Of a DNA stretch of 64,000 bases, positions 40,435-49,328 are shown piece after piece. The notes below the pieces were generated by a model. That model was not told the DNA's origin. It searched no databases and saw nothing but the letters and a program-made list of their open reading frames with translations. The position numbers were made by a program, and so were the translations under genes. The stretch is from assembly GCF_003428165.1 (NCBI RefSeq), contig NZ_QLIQ01000012.1:1-64000 (forward strand). Direction: 5' to 3'. How positions within the stretch are numbered: position 1 is the first letter of the stretch; every line of letters starts with the position of its first letter. Source of the stretch: Cysteiniphilum litorale (GTDB taxonomy: Bacteria > Pseudomonadota > Gammaproteobacteria > Francisellales > Francisellaceae).

Positions 40435-41111
40435 CCATTTAATGTTTCTTGCGGTGGTTTTTGAATAATATAGCCAACACCACGCAATGTTTTAATATAT
40501 TTGTTCTGGATTTTCTTACGCAAGTTATGAATGTGCACTTCTAAGGTGTTGGAATCAACTTCTTCATCCCAACCATAGAGTTTCTCAAGCAGCTTTGTTT
40601 TAGAAACCACTTTACCAATGTTCTCTAATAAACACTCCAATAGCGCAAATTCGCGCCGAGATAGTTTAACAAACTCGCCATTAATTGTTAGCGTTTGTGC
40701 CGCAGGGTCTAGCTCAAGTGCTTCAAACTTAATCTTAGGTTCACTGCGACCAACAGAGCGCCTCACCAATGCACGCATTCTTGCCAAAAGCTCAGATAAA
40801 TCAAAGGGCTTTGTCAAATAATCATCCGCTCCTGAATCCAGCCCACGCACCCGATCATCAATTGCATCACGCGCTGTTAATAACAGCACAGGAACCGCAT
40901 TACCTTTCGCGCGAATACTCTTAACAATGGCAATACCATCCTTATGCGGCAAACCAATATCCATGACTACGGCATCATAAGGTTCAGTATCCAAGGCAAG
41001 CTCAGCCATTTTGCCATCACGCATCAAATCAACGGCATAATTATGCTGCCTTAAGCCCTCAACAATACCATCACCTAACATTTCATCATCTTCAACGACT
41101 AATATTCGCAT
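40431..41111 (-). CDS. OmpR/PhoB-family response regulator (QseB/PmrA-like), orphan
   Basis: A 226-residue two-domain transcription factor. The receiver domain has the acidic pair in VVEDDEM, the phospho-acceptor D51 in VVMDIGLP and the switch lysine in YLTKPFD. The winged-helix domain ends ...EVHIHNLRKKI...TLRGVGYII. It most resembles the QseB/PmrA group, which in Francisella is also an orphan. No histidine kinase gene is adjacent: fabV converges on one side and the divergent membrane gene at 41296 lies on the other. Confidence 0.9.
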   Translation of the reverse strand: MRILVVEDDEMLGDGIVEGLRQHNYAVDLMRDGKMAELALDTEPYDAVVMDIGLPHKDGIAIVKSIRAKGNAVPVLLLTARDAIDDRVRGLDSGADDYLTKPFDLSELLARMRALVRRSVGRSEPKIKFEALELDPAAQTLTINGEFVKLSRREFALLECLLENIGKVVSKTKLLEKLYGWDEEVDSNTLEVHIHNLRKKIQNKYIKTLRGVGYIIQKPPQETLNG

Positions 41112-41295
41112 GAAATATTCACTTATATTTACTCGACAATGCTTGAAATAGTAGCATTATCAATGCCAAAGGTTGATATGTTTCGCCAACTTTTCATCAA
41201 TTTAGATATTCTAAACAACCATCTAAACTAAATGGATTTAAGGTTTAATTGAGCTGTAATATAATCTCAGCATCAATAACAAAAAGGATGTATAT

Positions 41296-42249
41296 ATGCA
41301 TAGAATTTTCAATTATTCATCCATCATCAAAATGCTTATTGCGGTTTTGCCTGCTGCTATTTTAAGTTATCTGCTTTCACAACCTATTTATCTATTGTGT
41401 GGTTTATATGCTGCTGCAGTGATTATTCCTTTTTGTGATCATTCCAGTAAGCGCATTGCTTTAGCTATGCTTATTTTTTTATTTGTCATCACCTTTGTTT
41501 TAGTCAAACTGCTGATGCATAGTGATTTTTATTTTATCAGTATCGTCTCCATCATTGCGATTATGATTGGCATTGTTGAAACCTATAATCCAAGCTTTAA
41601 ATCCATGGGCGCTTATTTATTTATCGGCATTATCTATACTGCCTTTGAAACAAGAACATATGGTGAGCTTGTCACTTTTACGATCATCGCTAAGCTTTTT
41701 GGCATTAGTCTTTTGAGTGTTGTTATTGTTTTCCTTATTAGCCTACGAACAAAAGTAACCAAAGGCTATCAAAACTTTACATTACAGCTACAGTCACAAC
41801 ACAGCATTCATTATTGTGTTTATTTCCTGCCGCTTTTGATCAGCATGCTTGTTTGGCATTTTTCGCAACTAGCTGAACCGCAATGGTTGCTATGGTCATC
41901 ACTATCCGTCGCCAGTCTGAGCTTTAAAAAAGCACGAGATAAAATTCAAAAACGCATCACTGGCGCATGTATTGGCTTATCATTAGGGATCATCGTCACA
42001 CTGCTGTTTAACCTTAATAGCCCATTGATTTTTAACTTGAGCTTTATCGGTATTATTTTCAGTTTACGAGGCATTAACAACTATACTGCATCCTTTGCAA
42101 CACGTTGTTTTTTTATTGTCACTTTTGCCGGTGCACATTACTTATACACCAGCAGTGATCGAATCATTGATGTGTTTATTGGCGGCTTGATCGGTTTGAT
42201 AAGCAGCGCTGTTTTAAGCTACCTCAATTCCCGGCAAAAAACTCTTTAA
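41296..42249 (+). CDS. FUSC-like inner-membrane protein
   Basis: A 317-residue protein with about ten hydrophobic segments in two sets, separated by a short polar stretch around residue 150-160 ([12 protein letters not shown]). The second set ([35 protein letters not shown]) matches the FUSC/YccS-like motif in which R-x-x-G-x-x-x-G follows a basic loop. FUSC proteins are linked to efflux of aromatic acids and similar compounds. AAGGA precedes the ATG at a good distance. Its 3' end overlaps the convergent dnaJ by 26 bases. Confidence 0.7.
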   Translation: MHRIFNYSSIIKMLIAVLPAAILSYLLSQPIYLLCGLYAAAVIIPFCDHSSKRIALAMLIFLFVITFVLVKLLMHSDFYFISIVSIIAIMIGIVETYNPSFKSMGAYLFIGIIYTAFETRTYGELVTFTIIAKLFGISLLSVVIVFLISLRTKVTKGYQNFTLQLQSQHSIHYCVYFLPLLISMLVWHFSQLAEPQWLLWSSLSVASLSFKKARDKIQKRITGACIGLSLGIIVTLLFNLNSPLIFNLSFIGIIFSLRGINNYTASFATRCFFIVTFAGAHYLYTSSDRIIDVFIGGLIGLISSAVLSYLNSRQKTL

Positions 42250-43354
42250 CATTGTCAAACCAGGATTTTGATTTTGGTGAATGTGTTTGATGCTCACCAA
42301 TTGAATCACCAAATGCCTCTAATAGCTCGCGCTGCTTGCTATTCAAATTAATCGGTGTCTCCACGGTGACTTTACACATCAAATCACCCATGCTATTACC
42401 ACGCAAGGCTTTAACACCCTTGCCTCTTAATCTAAACATTTTGCCTGTTTGTGTTTCAGCTGGAATCTTAAGTTTGACTTTACCATCAATCGTTGGCACA
42501 TCAAGCTCGCCACCTAGGCACGCGGTCATAATGCTAATTGGTACTTCACAATATAGATCCGAACCATTACGCTCAAAAATCGCATGCTGTTTAACATGTA
42601 CTTGGACGTACAGATCCCCCGCTGGCGCGCCATTTTCACCGGCTTCACCCTCGCCTGATAGTCGGATTCTATCACCGGTATCAACACCTGCTGGAATTTT
42701 GACAGAAAGTGATTTGACATCCTGCTTGCGTCCTTGACCATGGCAAGCACGACATGGATCTTTAATGGTATGTCCGCTACCATGACATGTTGGACAGGTT
42801 TGTTCCACGGAGAAGAAACCTTGTGACATACGCACAGCACCCGCGCCATGGCATGTACCACAGGCTTGCTTACCAGAACCTCCTGAGCCATGACAGCTAT
42901 CACATGAAACATAGGTTGGCACTTTGATCTTCTTGGTTGTACCATGTACGGCTTCTTCAAGCGTGATTTCTAGATTATATTGTAAATCATTACCACGCCT
43001 GCTTTGCGCACGTGACGAGCGCCCTGACGATCTTTGACCGCCACCACCGCCAAATATATCACCAAATATATCACCAAATATATCGCCAAAGCCTTGTTGT
43101 CCGCCACCAAAGCCGCCATGTCCACCACCTTGATTGACACCCGCATGACCAAATTGATCATAGGCAGCACGCTTTTGTGCATCACTTAAAATTTCATAAG
43201 CTTCAGATGCTTCCTTAAATTTGGCTTCGGCATCCTTATCATTAGGGTTTCTATCTGGGTGATATTTCATCGCCAATTTACGATATGAACGCTTAAGCTC
43301 TTGCTCTGTTGCGCTTTTGGATACCCCTAATATTTCATAATAATCTCTAGGCAT
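42224..43354 (-). CDS. dnaJ: Chaperone DnaJ
   Basis: An Hsp40 co-chaperone of DnaK, 376 residues. The J-domain has the HPD motif in [11 protein letters not shown]-rich linker follows, including a threefold IFGD repeat. Four zinc motifs are complete ([32 protein letters not shown]). It is last in grpE-dnaK-dnaJ, with a hairpin between it and dnaK. The 3' end overlaps the convergent FUSC-like gene. Confidence 0.98.
   Translation of the reverse strand: MPRDYYEILGVSKSATEQELKRSYRKLAMKYHPDRNPNDKDAEAKFKEASEAYEILSDAQKRAAYDQFGHAGVNQGGGHGGFGGGQQGFGDIFGDIFGDIFGGGGGQRSSGRSSRAQSRRGNDLQYNLEITLEEAVHGTTKKIKVPTYVSCDSCHGSGGSGKQACGTCHGAGAVRMSQGFFSVEQTCPTCHGSGHTIKDPCRACHGQGRKQDVKSLSVKIPAGVDTGDRIRLSGEGEAGENGAPAGDLYVQVHVKQHAIFERNGSDLYCEVPISIMTACLGGELDVPTIDGKVKLKIPAETQTGKMFRLRGKGVKALRGNSMGDLMCKVTVETPINLNSKQRELLEAFGDSIGEHQTHSPKSKSWFDNVKEFFAGN
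43051..43086 (-). repeat. Three tandem 12 bp units in the dnaJ G/F linker
   Basis: The unit caaatatatcac occurs twice exactly and a third time with one change. On the coding strand it encodes IFGD repeated three times in the glycine/phenylalanine linker. Because the unit is a multiple of three, copy changes would lengthen or shorten the linker without breaking the frame. Confidence 0.8.
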
Positions 43355-43391
43355 AGTACTACCATTATTCTAGTTCAATTCAAAACGATAT

Positions 43392-43419
43392 AAAAAATGC
43401 GGGACATGCCCGCATTTTT
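43392..43419 (-). terminator. Hairpin terminator between dnaK and dnaJ
   Basis: Arms tgcggg (43398-43403) and cccgca (43409-43414) are extended by A/T pairs on both sides, with a T run in either direction. On the minus strand it comes about 30 bases after the dnaK stop. It could lower dnaJ expression relative to dnaK. Confidence 0.8.
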
Positions 43420-43450
43420 CAAGTTAAAAGTTATAGTTTCTTGAGATTAA

Positions 43451-45391
43451 CTATTTTTTGTCGTCATCTTTAACTTCTTCAAACTCAGCATCAACCACAT
43501 TATCATCTGCTTTTTGCTGTTTTGGTTCTTCAGATGAAGCACCTGCTTCAGCATTCGCTTGACCTTGTGCTTGCTCATAGGCTTTTTGTGCAATCGGTGC
43601 AAACGCTTCTTCTAATGCTTTAGTTTTTGCTTCGATATTATCTTTATTATCTGTCTTTAACACAGCCTCTAAATCAGTACATGCCGCCTCAACTTTTGCT
43701 TTTTCATCTTCAGAGACTTTGCCTTCTAAGTCTTTTAATGACTTACGCGCACTATGTAATAAATTATCACCTGTGTTACGTGCTGAAACTAGCTCATGGA
43801 ATTTCTTATCTGTTTCAGCATTGGCTTCAGCATCTTGAACCATATTGTTAATATCATCTTCAGATAAACCGCTTGATGCTTTAATCACAATATTTTGCTC
43901 TTTGCCAGTTGCTTTATCTTTTGCTGATACATTCAAAATACCATTGGCATCAATATCAAAAGTTACTTCAATTTGTGGCATACCACGTTGTGCTGGTGGA
44001 ATGTCTGATAAGTCGAAGCGACCCAGTGATTTATTTGCAGACGCCATTTCACGCTCACCTTGCAATACATGAATTGTCACCGCTGGCTGATTATCTTCTG
44101 CTGTTGAGAAAACTTGTGATTTTTTTGTTGGAATCGTCGTGTTACGCTCGATCAACTTAGTCATCACACCGCCCATTGTTTCAATACCAAGCGATAATGG
44201 CGTTACATCAAGAAGCAATACATCTTTCACATCACCGGCTAATACACCACCTTGAATGGCAGCACCCATTGCAACCGCTTCATCAGGGTTTACATCACGA
44301 CGTGGCTCTTTACCAAAGAATGCTTTCACTTCTTCTTGTACTTTAGGCATACGTGTCTGACCACCAACCAATAATACATCAGTGATTTCAGAGACTTTAA
44401 GACCCGCATCTTGTAATGCTTTTTTGCATGGCTCAATTGAGCGCTTAACTAGATCTTCAACCAATGATTCAAATTTAGCACGCGTTACTTTGATATTTAA
44501 ATGTTTAGGACCTGTCGCATCCGCTGTGATATATGGCAAGTTAACATCTGTTTGTTGCGCAGATGATAATTCAATCTTCGCTTTTTCAGCTGCTTCACGT
44601 AAACGCTGAAGCGCCAAAGTATCATTATGTAGATCAATACCACTGTCTTTCTTGAACTCATCAATTAAATAGTTCATTAATGCGACGTCAAAATCTTCAC
44701 CACCTAGGAAAGTATCACCATTAGTTGCTAATACCTCGATTTGGCTATCGCCATCAACGTTAGCAATCTCAATGATAGATACGTCAAATGTACCACCACC
44801 TAAGTCATAAACAGCAATCGTCTGATCTGCTTTTTGCTTATCCATACCATAAGCAAGTGCCGCTGCTGTTGGCTCATTAATAATACGCTTAACATCTAAG
44901 CCAGCAATGCGACCTGCATCTTTTGTTGCTTGGCGCTGCGCATCGTTAAAGTAAGCAGGAACAGTGATTACCGCTTCTGTTACCGTTTCACCTAAAAAAT
45001 CTTCTGCGGTTTTTTTCATTTTACGCAATACTTCAGCAGATACCTGCGGTGGCGCCATCTTTTTATCTTTTAGTACTTCAACCCAAGCATCACCATTGTC
45101 TGCTTTGATTACTTTATAAGGTACCTTTTTAACGATGTCTTCTTGAACCACTTTCTCGTCAAACTTGCGTCCAATTAAACGCTTAACAGCAAATAGTGTA
45201 TTGTGTGGATTCGTTACTGCTTGGCGCTTAGCCGCTTGCCCTACTAAAATCTCACCACCTTCAGTGTATGCTACGATTGAAGGCGTTGTACGTGCACCCT
45301 CTGCATTTTCGATAACACGAGCTGTTTTACCATCCATTACCGCAACACAAGAGTTGGTTGTACCTAAATCTATACCAATAATTTTACCCAT
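43451..45391 (-). CDS. dnaK: Chaperone DnaK (Hsp70)
   Basis: A 646-residue Hsp70. [17 protein letters not shown] and the phosphate loop [16 protein letters not shown] form the ATPase site. The linker [19 protein letters not shown] leads into the substrate domain, and the tail ends in an acidic [11 protein letters not shown]. Adjacent genes are grpE upstream and dnaJ downstream. A sigma-32-type promoter lies 30-58 bases before its start. Confidence 0.98.
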   Translation of the reverse strand: MGKIIGIDLGTTNSCVAVMDGKTARVIENAEGARTTPSIVAYTEGGEILVGQAAKRQAVTNPHNTLFAVKRLIGRKFDEKVVQEDIVKKVPYKVIKADNGDAWVEVLKDKKMAPPQVSAEVLRKMKKTAEDFLGETVTEAVITVPAYFNDAQRQATKDAGRIAGLDVKRIINEPTAAALAYGMDKQKADQTIAVYDLGGGTFDVSIIEIANVDGDSQIEVLATNGDTFLGGEDFDVALMNYLIDEFKKDSGIDLHNDTLALQRLREAAEKAKIELSSAQQTDVNLPYITADATGPKHLNIKVTRAKFESLVEDLVKRSIEPCKKALQDAGLKVSEITDVLLVGGQTRMPKVQEEVKAFFGKEPRRDVNPDEAVAMGAAIQGGVLAGDVKDVLLLDVTPLSLGIETMGGVMTKLIERNTTIPTKKSQVFSTAEDNQPAVTIHVLQGEREMASANKSLGRFDLSDIPPAQRGMPQIEVTFDIDANGILNVSAKDKATGKEQNIVIKASSGLSEDDINNMVQDAEANAETDKKFHELVSARNTGDNLLHSARKSLKDLEGKVSEDEKAKVEAACTDLEAVLKTDNKDNIEAKTKALEEAFAPIAQKAYEQAQGQANAEAGASSEEPKQQKADDNVVDAEFEEVKDDDKK

Positions 45392-45420
45392 TATGATCTC
45401 CTTTTATTTCAACGCTCAAA

Positions 45421-45449
45421 AATATGTTGACGCGTTTTTATTTTTCAAG
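45421..45449 (-). promoter_or_regulatory. Sigma-32-type promoter of dnaK
   Basis: On the minus strand CTTGAAA (45443-45449) and CAACATATT (45421-45429) are 13 bases apart. The -35 element matches the heat-shock consensus exactly; the -10 keeps C, CAT and the downstream T. The spacing equals that of the groES promoter in this window. Confidence 0.72.
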
Positions 45450-45530
45450 TTTTTATTTGTTTTTATTTTGTTTGTTTCTTAAGTTTTCCACTTTTTGCAC
45501 TTAACAATGAAGAAATGAGTTGCTCCATTT

Positions 45531-45585
45531 CTCACCTCTCCCCCTGCGGGAGAGGTCGTGCAGCTTATGCTGCGCGGGTGAGGGG
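45531..45585. repeat. Palindromic repeat family B, copy 1
   Basis: The core runs ctcacctctccccctgcggg ... tgcgcgggtgagggg, with nested inverted repeats (CTCACC/GGTGAG and GCAGC/GCTGC). The reverse complement of 49230-49284 matches it closely, so the two copies are in opposite orientation. It lies between grpE and dnaK. Confidence 0.78.
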
Positions 45586-45620
45586 AATCATTAAAACTCA
45601 ACTTAATTCCTATTGATTAC

Positions 45621-45638
45621 TTGCAATACGCCCCTACA
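45621..45638. repeat. Palindromic repeat family C, partial copy
   Basis: The sequence TTGCAATACGCCCCTACA matches the right half of the family C repeats at 23698 and 55700 but lacks the left GGGCGTAT arm. It sits 36 bases from the family B copy in the grpE-dnaK gap. Confidence 0.6.
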
Positions 45639-45678
45639 TTTATAACATTGCAACATGCTTACGACAGATATAAAAGCT

Positions 45679-46266
45679 CTAGTTTTTAACCACTAAAACG
45701 CGTGCTGGACGAATAACACGATTATTAAGCTCATATCCCTTTTGAAAGACATTCATCACCATGTTGTCATCCATCTCAGGATTAGGTGACATTGCCATCG
45801 CTTCATGTTTATTTGGATCAAATACTTCACCCTCTGGATCAAGCTGTGTCACACCAAATTTCTCAAGTGTGTCGACCAACATCTTCATCGTTAAGATCAC
45901 ACCTTCAGACATTGCTTTAGCTTCCTCAGACTCAGCTGAAACCTCAGTCGCCTTCTCCATACTATCAAGCACAGGTAATAATGCATTCGCGAATTTTTCC
46001 AAAGCAAATTTATGTGCATTCTCAACATCTTTCTGGGCACGACGTCGAATATTCTCCATCTCGGCATGGGCACGTAATACTTTATCATCAGCAGTAGCAA
46101 CGGTGTCTTGCATATTGTCAATTGTTGTTTTGAGGGATTCATTTTCTTTGCGAAGTGCAATAACCTCGTCAATCATATCTTGAGATTCAGCAGCCTCCTG
46201 ATCAGCAGCTTCCCCTGCCATCAACTTAAAATCTTCTTCGTGCTGTTTTGGATGTTTATGTGACAT
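45679..46266 (-). CDS. grpE: Nucleotide exchange factor GrpE
   Basis: A 195-residue DnaK exchange factor. A charged coiled-coil N-terminus leads to the conserved RAHAEMENIRRRAQKDVENAHKFALEKFANALLPVLDSMEKA and the C-terminal beta domain MMVMNVFQKGYELNNRVIRPARVLV-like block. The 287-base gap to dnaK contains repeats B and C and a separate dnaK promoter. Confidence 0.96.
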   Translation of the reverse strand: MSHKHPKQHEEDFKLMAGEAADQEAAESQDMIDEVIALRKENESLKTTIDNMQDTVATADDKVLRAHAEMENIRRRAQKDVENAHKFALEKFANALLPVLDSMEKATEVSAESEEAKAMSEGVILTMKMLVDTLEKFGVTQLDPEGEVFDPNKHEAMAMSPNPEMDDNMVMNVFQKGYELNNRVIRPARVLVVKN

Positions 46267-46310
46267 TGATACACCTTAAATTATTTTTTAAGTTTTTTAT
46301 TACGGCGTAA

Positions 46311-46339
46311 CAATTGCGGGCGCTTTTGCGCTTTTCAAG
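46311..46339 (-). promoter_or_regulatory. Probable sigma-32-type promoter of grpE
   Basis: An exact CTTGAAA (46333-46339) is followed 12 bases later by CCCGCAATTG (46311-46320). The -35 element is identical to those of groES and dnaK; the -10 element matches only in part. The location, about 45 bases before the grpE ATG, fits. Confidence 0.55.
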
Positions 46340-46424
46340 AAATTATTTTAATAAATTATCATCTAGCTATTACTAGAAGACATCCCTATCCTGATTTATC
46401 CATTGTGCTCTTGCTAGGGAAAGC

Positions 46425-47258
46425 TTAATTTGTCTCTTGCGTTAAAACGTTATTATTGATGACAAATTTGCCATTAACTACCGCACTTACTGGCGTGTTA
46501 TTTTGATACTGCCAATACGCTTGCATTTGTGTGCCATTTGGAGCATTTGTTACCACCAAGGTGCACAACCCATCCTTCTGAGAATTATTAACTAGCTTGT
46601 ATATAGGGTTGCCTGATTGACTTACGTTTGACAACGAACAAAAAGATTGGCTTCCTAGCGATAAAGCCAGCTGCGCTGTCGTATTGTCTAGCGCAAAATA
46701 CATTGGAGTATTTGCTTGTTCTAAGTTGATATAAGGTTTTACAGTTAGATTATTACCACCTTCAATGCTAAACCGCGTATCAATTAATTCATATTTAATA
46801 CTCATGCTTTGCTCAACACCATTTATCGTAATTGTGCTTGTGTATGACTGTGTAGATATGCCTTCGTTAGGAATATTATTTCGTGTAATTTGCAATTGAC
46901 ACTCATCACCTTGTGCCTGCAATTCAGTACCACAATTACCATTACTAATTGTAAAATGCTGCGTAAAGTCGGAGCCTGCTAAGGTTTTGATACTTGATAT
47001 CACTTGCGCAATATTTACAGGCTGATAATTAACACCAACCTTTGACACATCAGATGAGGTTTGCAGACTAATTTGTCCTGATTCATCAGGTGCCAAGGCT
47101 GCATCTAGATTTACGCTTAGAGGAGTAACAGAAGCCGCAGAACCACCAGTGCCAGCATCAGAGCCGCCACCACCGCCACAAGCAGTTAGTGTCAAGGCTG
47201 CAATAGATATACTTAATAATGAAAATGCCTTAAGAATCGTTTTTTTATGGAATGTCAT
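46425..47258 (-). CDS. Surface lipoprotein of unknown function
   Basis: A 277-residue protein with a lipobox LTAC (residues 24-27) after a hydrophobic signal, followed by a flexible GGGGGSDAGTGG linker. This marks an exported lipoprotein. The remainder is beta-rich, T/S/N/Q-rich and has four later cysteines (NCGT, ECQL, FCSL, LCTL) that could form two disulfides. No family recognised. Its predicted promoter has an 11-base C tract in the spacer, so expression may be phase variable. It diverges from the secreted-protein gene at 47541. Confidence 0.8.
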   Translation of the reverse strand: MTFHKKTILKAFSLLSISIAALTLTACGGGGGSDAGTGGSAASVTPLSVNLDAALAPDESGQISLQTSSDVSKVGVNYQPVNIAQVISSIKTLAGSDFTQHFTISNGNCGTELQAQGDECQLQITRNNIPNEGISTQSYTSTITINGVEQSMSIKYELIDTRFSIEGGNNLTVKPYINLEQANTPMYFALDNTTAQLALSLGSQSFCSLSNVSQSGNPIYKLVNNSQKDGLCTLVVTNAPNGTQMQAYWQYQNNTPVSAVVNGKFVINNNVLTQETN

Positions 47259-47285
47259 AAATACGTTTACTTCCTATTTTATTTG

Positions 47286-47314
47286 ATTATCGGAGGGGGG
47301 GGGGGTGAAAACAA
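47286..47314 (-). promoter_or_regulatory. Predicted promoter with poly-C spacer, phase-variation candidate
   Basis: On the minus strand the -35 candidate TTGTTT (47309-47314) and the -10 GATAAT (47286-47291) are separated by exactly 17 bases. These are TCA, eleven C's (47295-47305) and TCC. The -10 matches consensus at five of six bases and the -35 at three. The spacer is at the optimum length, so gain or loss of one C would change promoter strength. It lies 28 bases before the lipoprotein ATG. Confidence 0.65.
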
Positions 47315-47540
47315 TTTGTATTATTTTCGCGCAACAAATTAACGCATAAAACATATCCAGTCAAATAAAATTTAAATAAATTTTGAGCAAAAACATTATT
47401 TTTAATCGCAATATAACTTCACTTAGTTTTGTTACTGCAGAGATCAATCAACACGTATAGTTGTAGTTGCATGATATTTGATATATCTATTGTCCTTTGC
47501 TATACCTAGCAATGATCAACTAACCCAAAGGAATATATCT

Positions 47541-48137
47541 ATGGCTATAACAACAAAATTCACCCCTTTATCACTGATTTGCTTAGCCTTTATCCAAACA
47601 AGTCATGCTCACGCAGACCAGCAAGGAGGCATCGTAAGTTTATGTGCCGACAATCAAGTCTCGATTTGGAAAAGTACAACGCTTGACCCAGGGAATGCTA
47701 AAAATGGTAGCATTAGCTTTGATGTCTCACAGGCGACACTCTATCTTGATATTAGCCAGTCCAAAGCAATTATGGAAAGCATTCACTCAAATGCCATAGA
47801 AGGTGTTTATAACAATGGTCAAGAAGACTGTAATAGTGGAAAAATTTGTTTTCAAAGTGCCAAGGATGATGGTCATGATGGCAGGCAGTTCATTTCATCT
47901 GATTTCTCAATGACATTTAGTGCTACTATCGTATACACCCCTTTGAGTATTACTTTGGATAACCCAAAAGGTACAATTATACTCACGCCATATACAGTGA
48001 ATAGTTCCACCTACCCACGAATTTTACAAGCGAACGCTAAACAAAAAAGTACTCCAAGCCAAAATGAAAACTCCAATGATTTCCCTTTTGTATACTGGCA
48101 ATTTGAAGGTTGTAGTAATGCATTGATAACACAATAA
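47541..48137 (+). CDS. Secreted hypothetical protein
   Basis: A 198-residue protein with a clear signal peptide: AITTKF, a hydrophobic core LSLICLAFI, and a likely cut after SHAHA (near residue 25). The mature part is beta-rich and has cysteines in SLCAD, EDCNSGKICF and EGCSN. No family recognised. I start it at 47541 because AAAGGA precedes that ATG; an ATG at 47478 adds a non-signal-like extension. It is divergent from the lipoprotein gene with the poly-C promoter, and the two share a 282-base upstream region. Confidence 0.75.
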   Translation: MAITTKFTPLSLICLAFIQTSHAHADQQGGIVSLCADNQVSIWKSTTLDPGNAKNGSISFDVSQATLYLDISQSKAIMESIHSNAIEGVYNNGQEDCNSGKICFQSAKDDGHDGRQFISSDFSMTFSATIVYTPLSITLDNPKGTIILTPYTVNSSTYPRILQANAKQKSTPSQNENSNDFPFVYWQFEGCSNALITQ

Positions 48138-48226
48138 AGCACACCACCCCCAACATCAACTAATTTGAAATCGGCAATAGCTTCCAGCGCACTTTCCGTT
48201 TACCATGTTGTCGTTTGATTGTTTGA

Positions 48227-49195
<969 letters not shown>

Positions 49196-49211
49196 GTCAT
49201 AATGCAGAAAT

Positions 49212-49303
49212 AATAAGTTGAACTTCAATCACCCCTCACCCGCGCAGCTTAAGCTGCACGAGCAATCCCACAAGGGGAGAGGTACTAATTGATGCAACTT
49301 ATT
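49212..49303. repeat. Palindromic repeat family B, copy 2
   Basis: The core at 49230-49284 is the reverse complement of the copy at 45531. It is framed by a further inverted pair, aataagttg (49212-49220) and caacttatt (49295-49303), so the whole 92 bases can fold as a long hairpin. It lies between the convergent ends of trxB and relA and could act as a transcription stop for both. Confidence 0.75.
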
Positions 49304-49328
49304 CTTTATTCAGTACTAAAAATTCAAA

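Noticed and set aside
41112..41295. Looked for a histidine kinase gene beside the orphan regulator
   Set aside because: The upstream gap holds no gene, and the neighbours are FabV and an FUSC-like protein.
42526..42960. 144-codon frame on the same strand within dnaJ
   Set aside because: Entirely inside the well-supported DnaJ zinc region in another frame.
43051..43086. Tandem 12 bp repeats considered as a CRISPR array
   Set aside because: No spacers between units, and they encode the DnaJ linker in frame.
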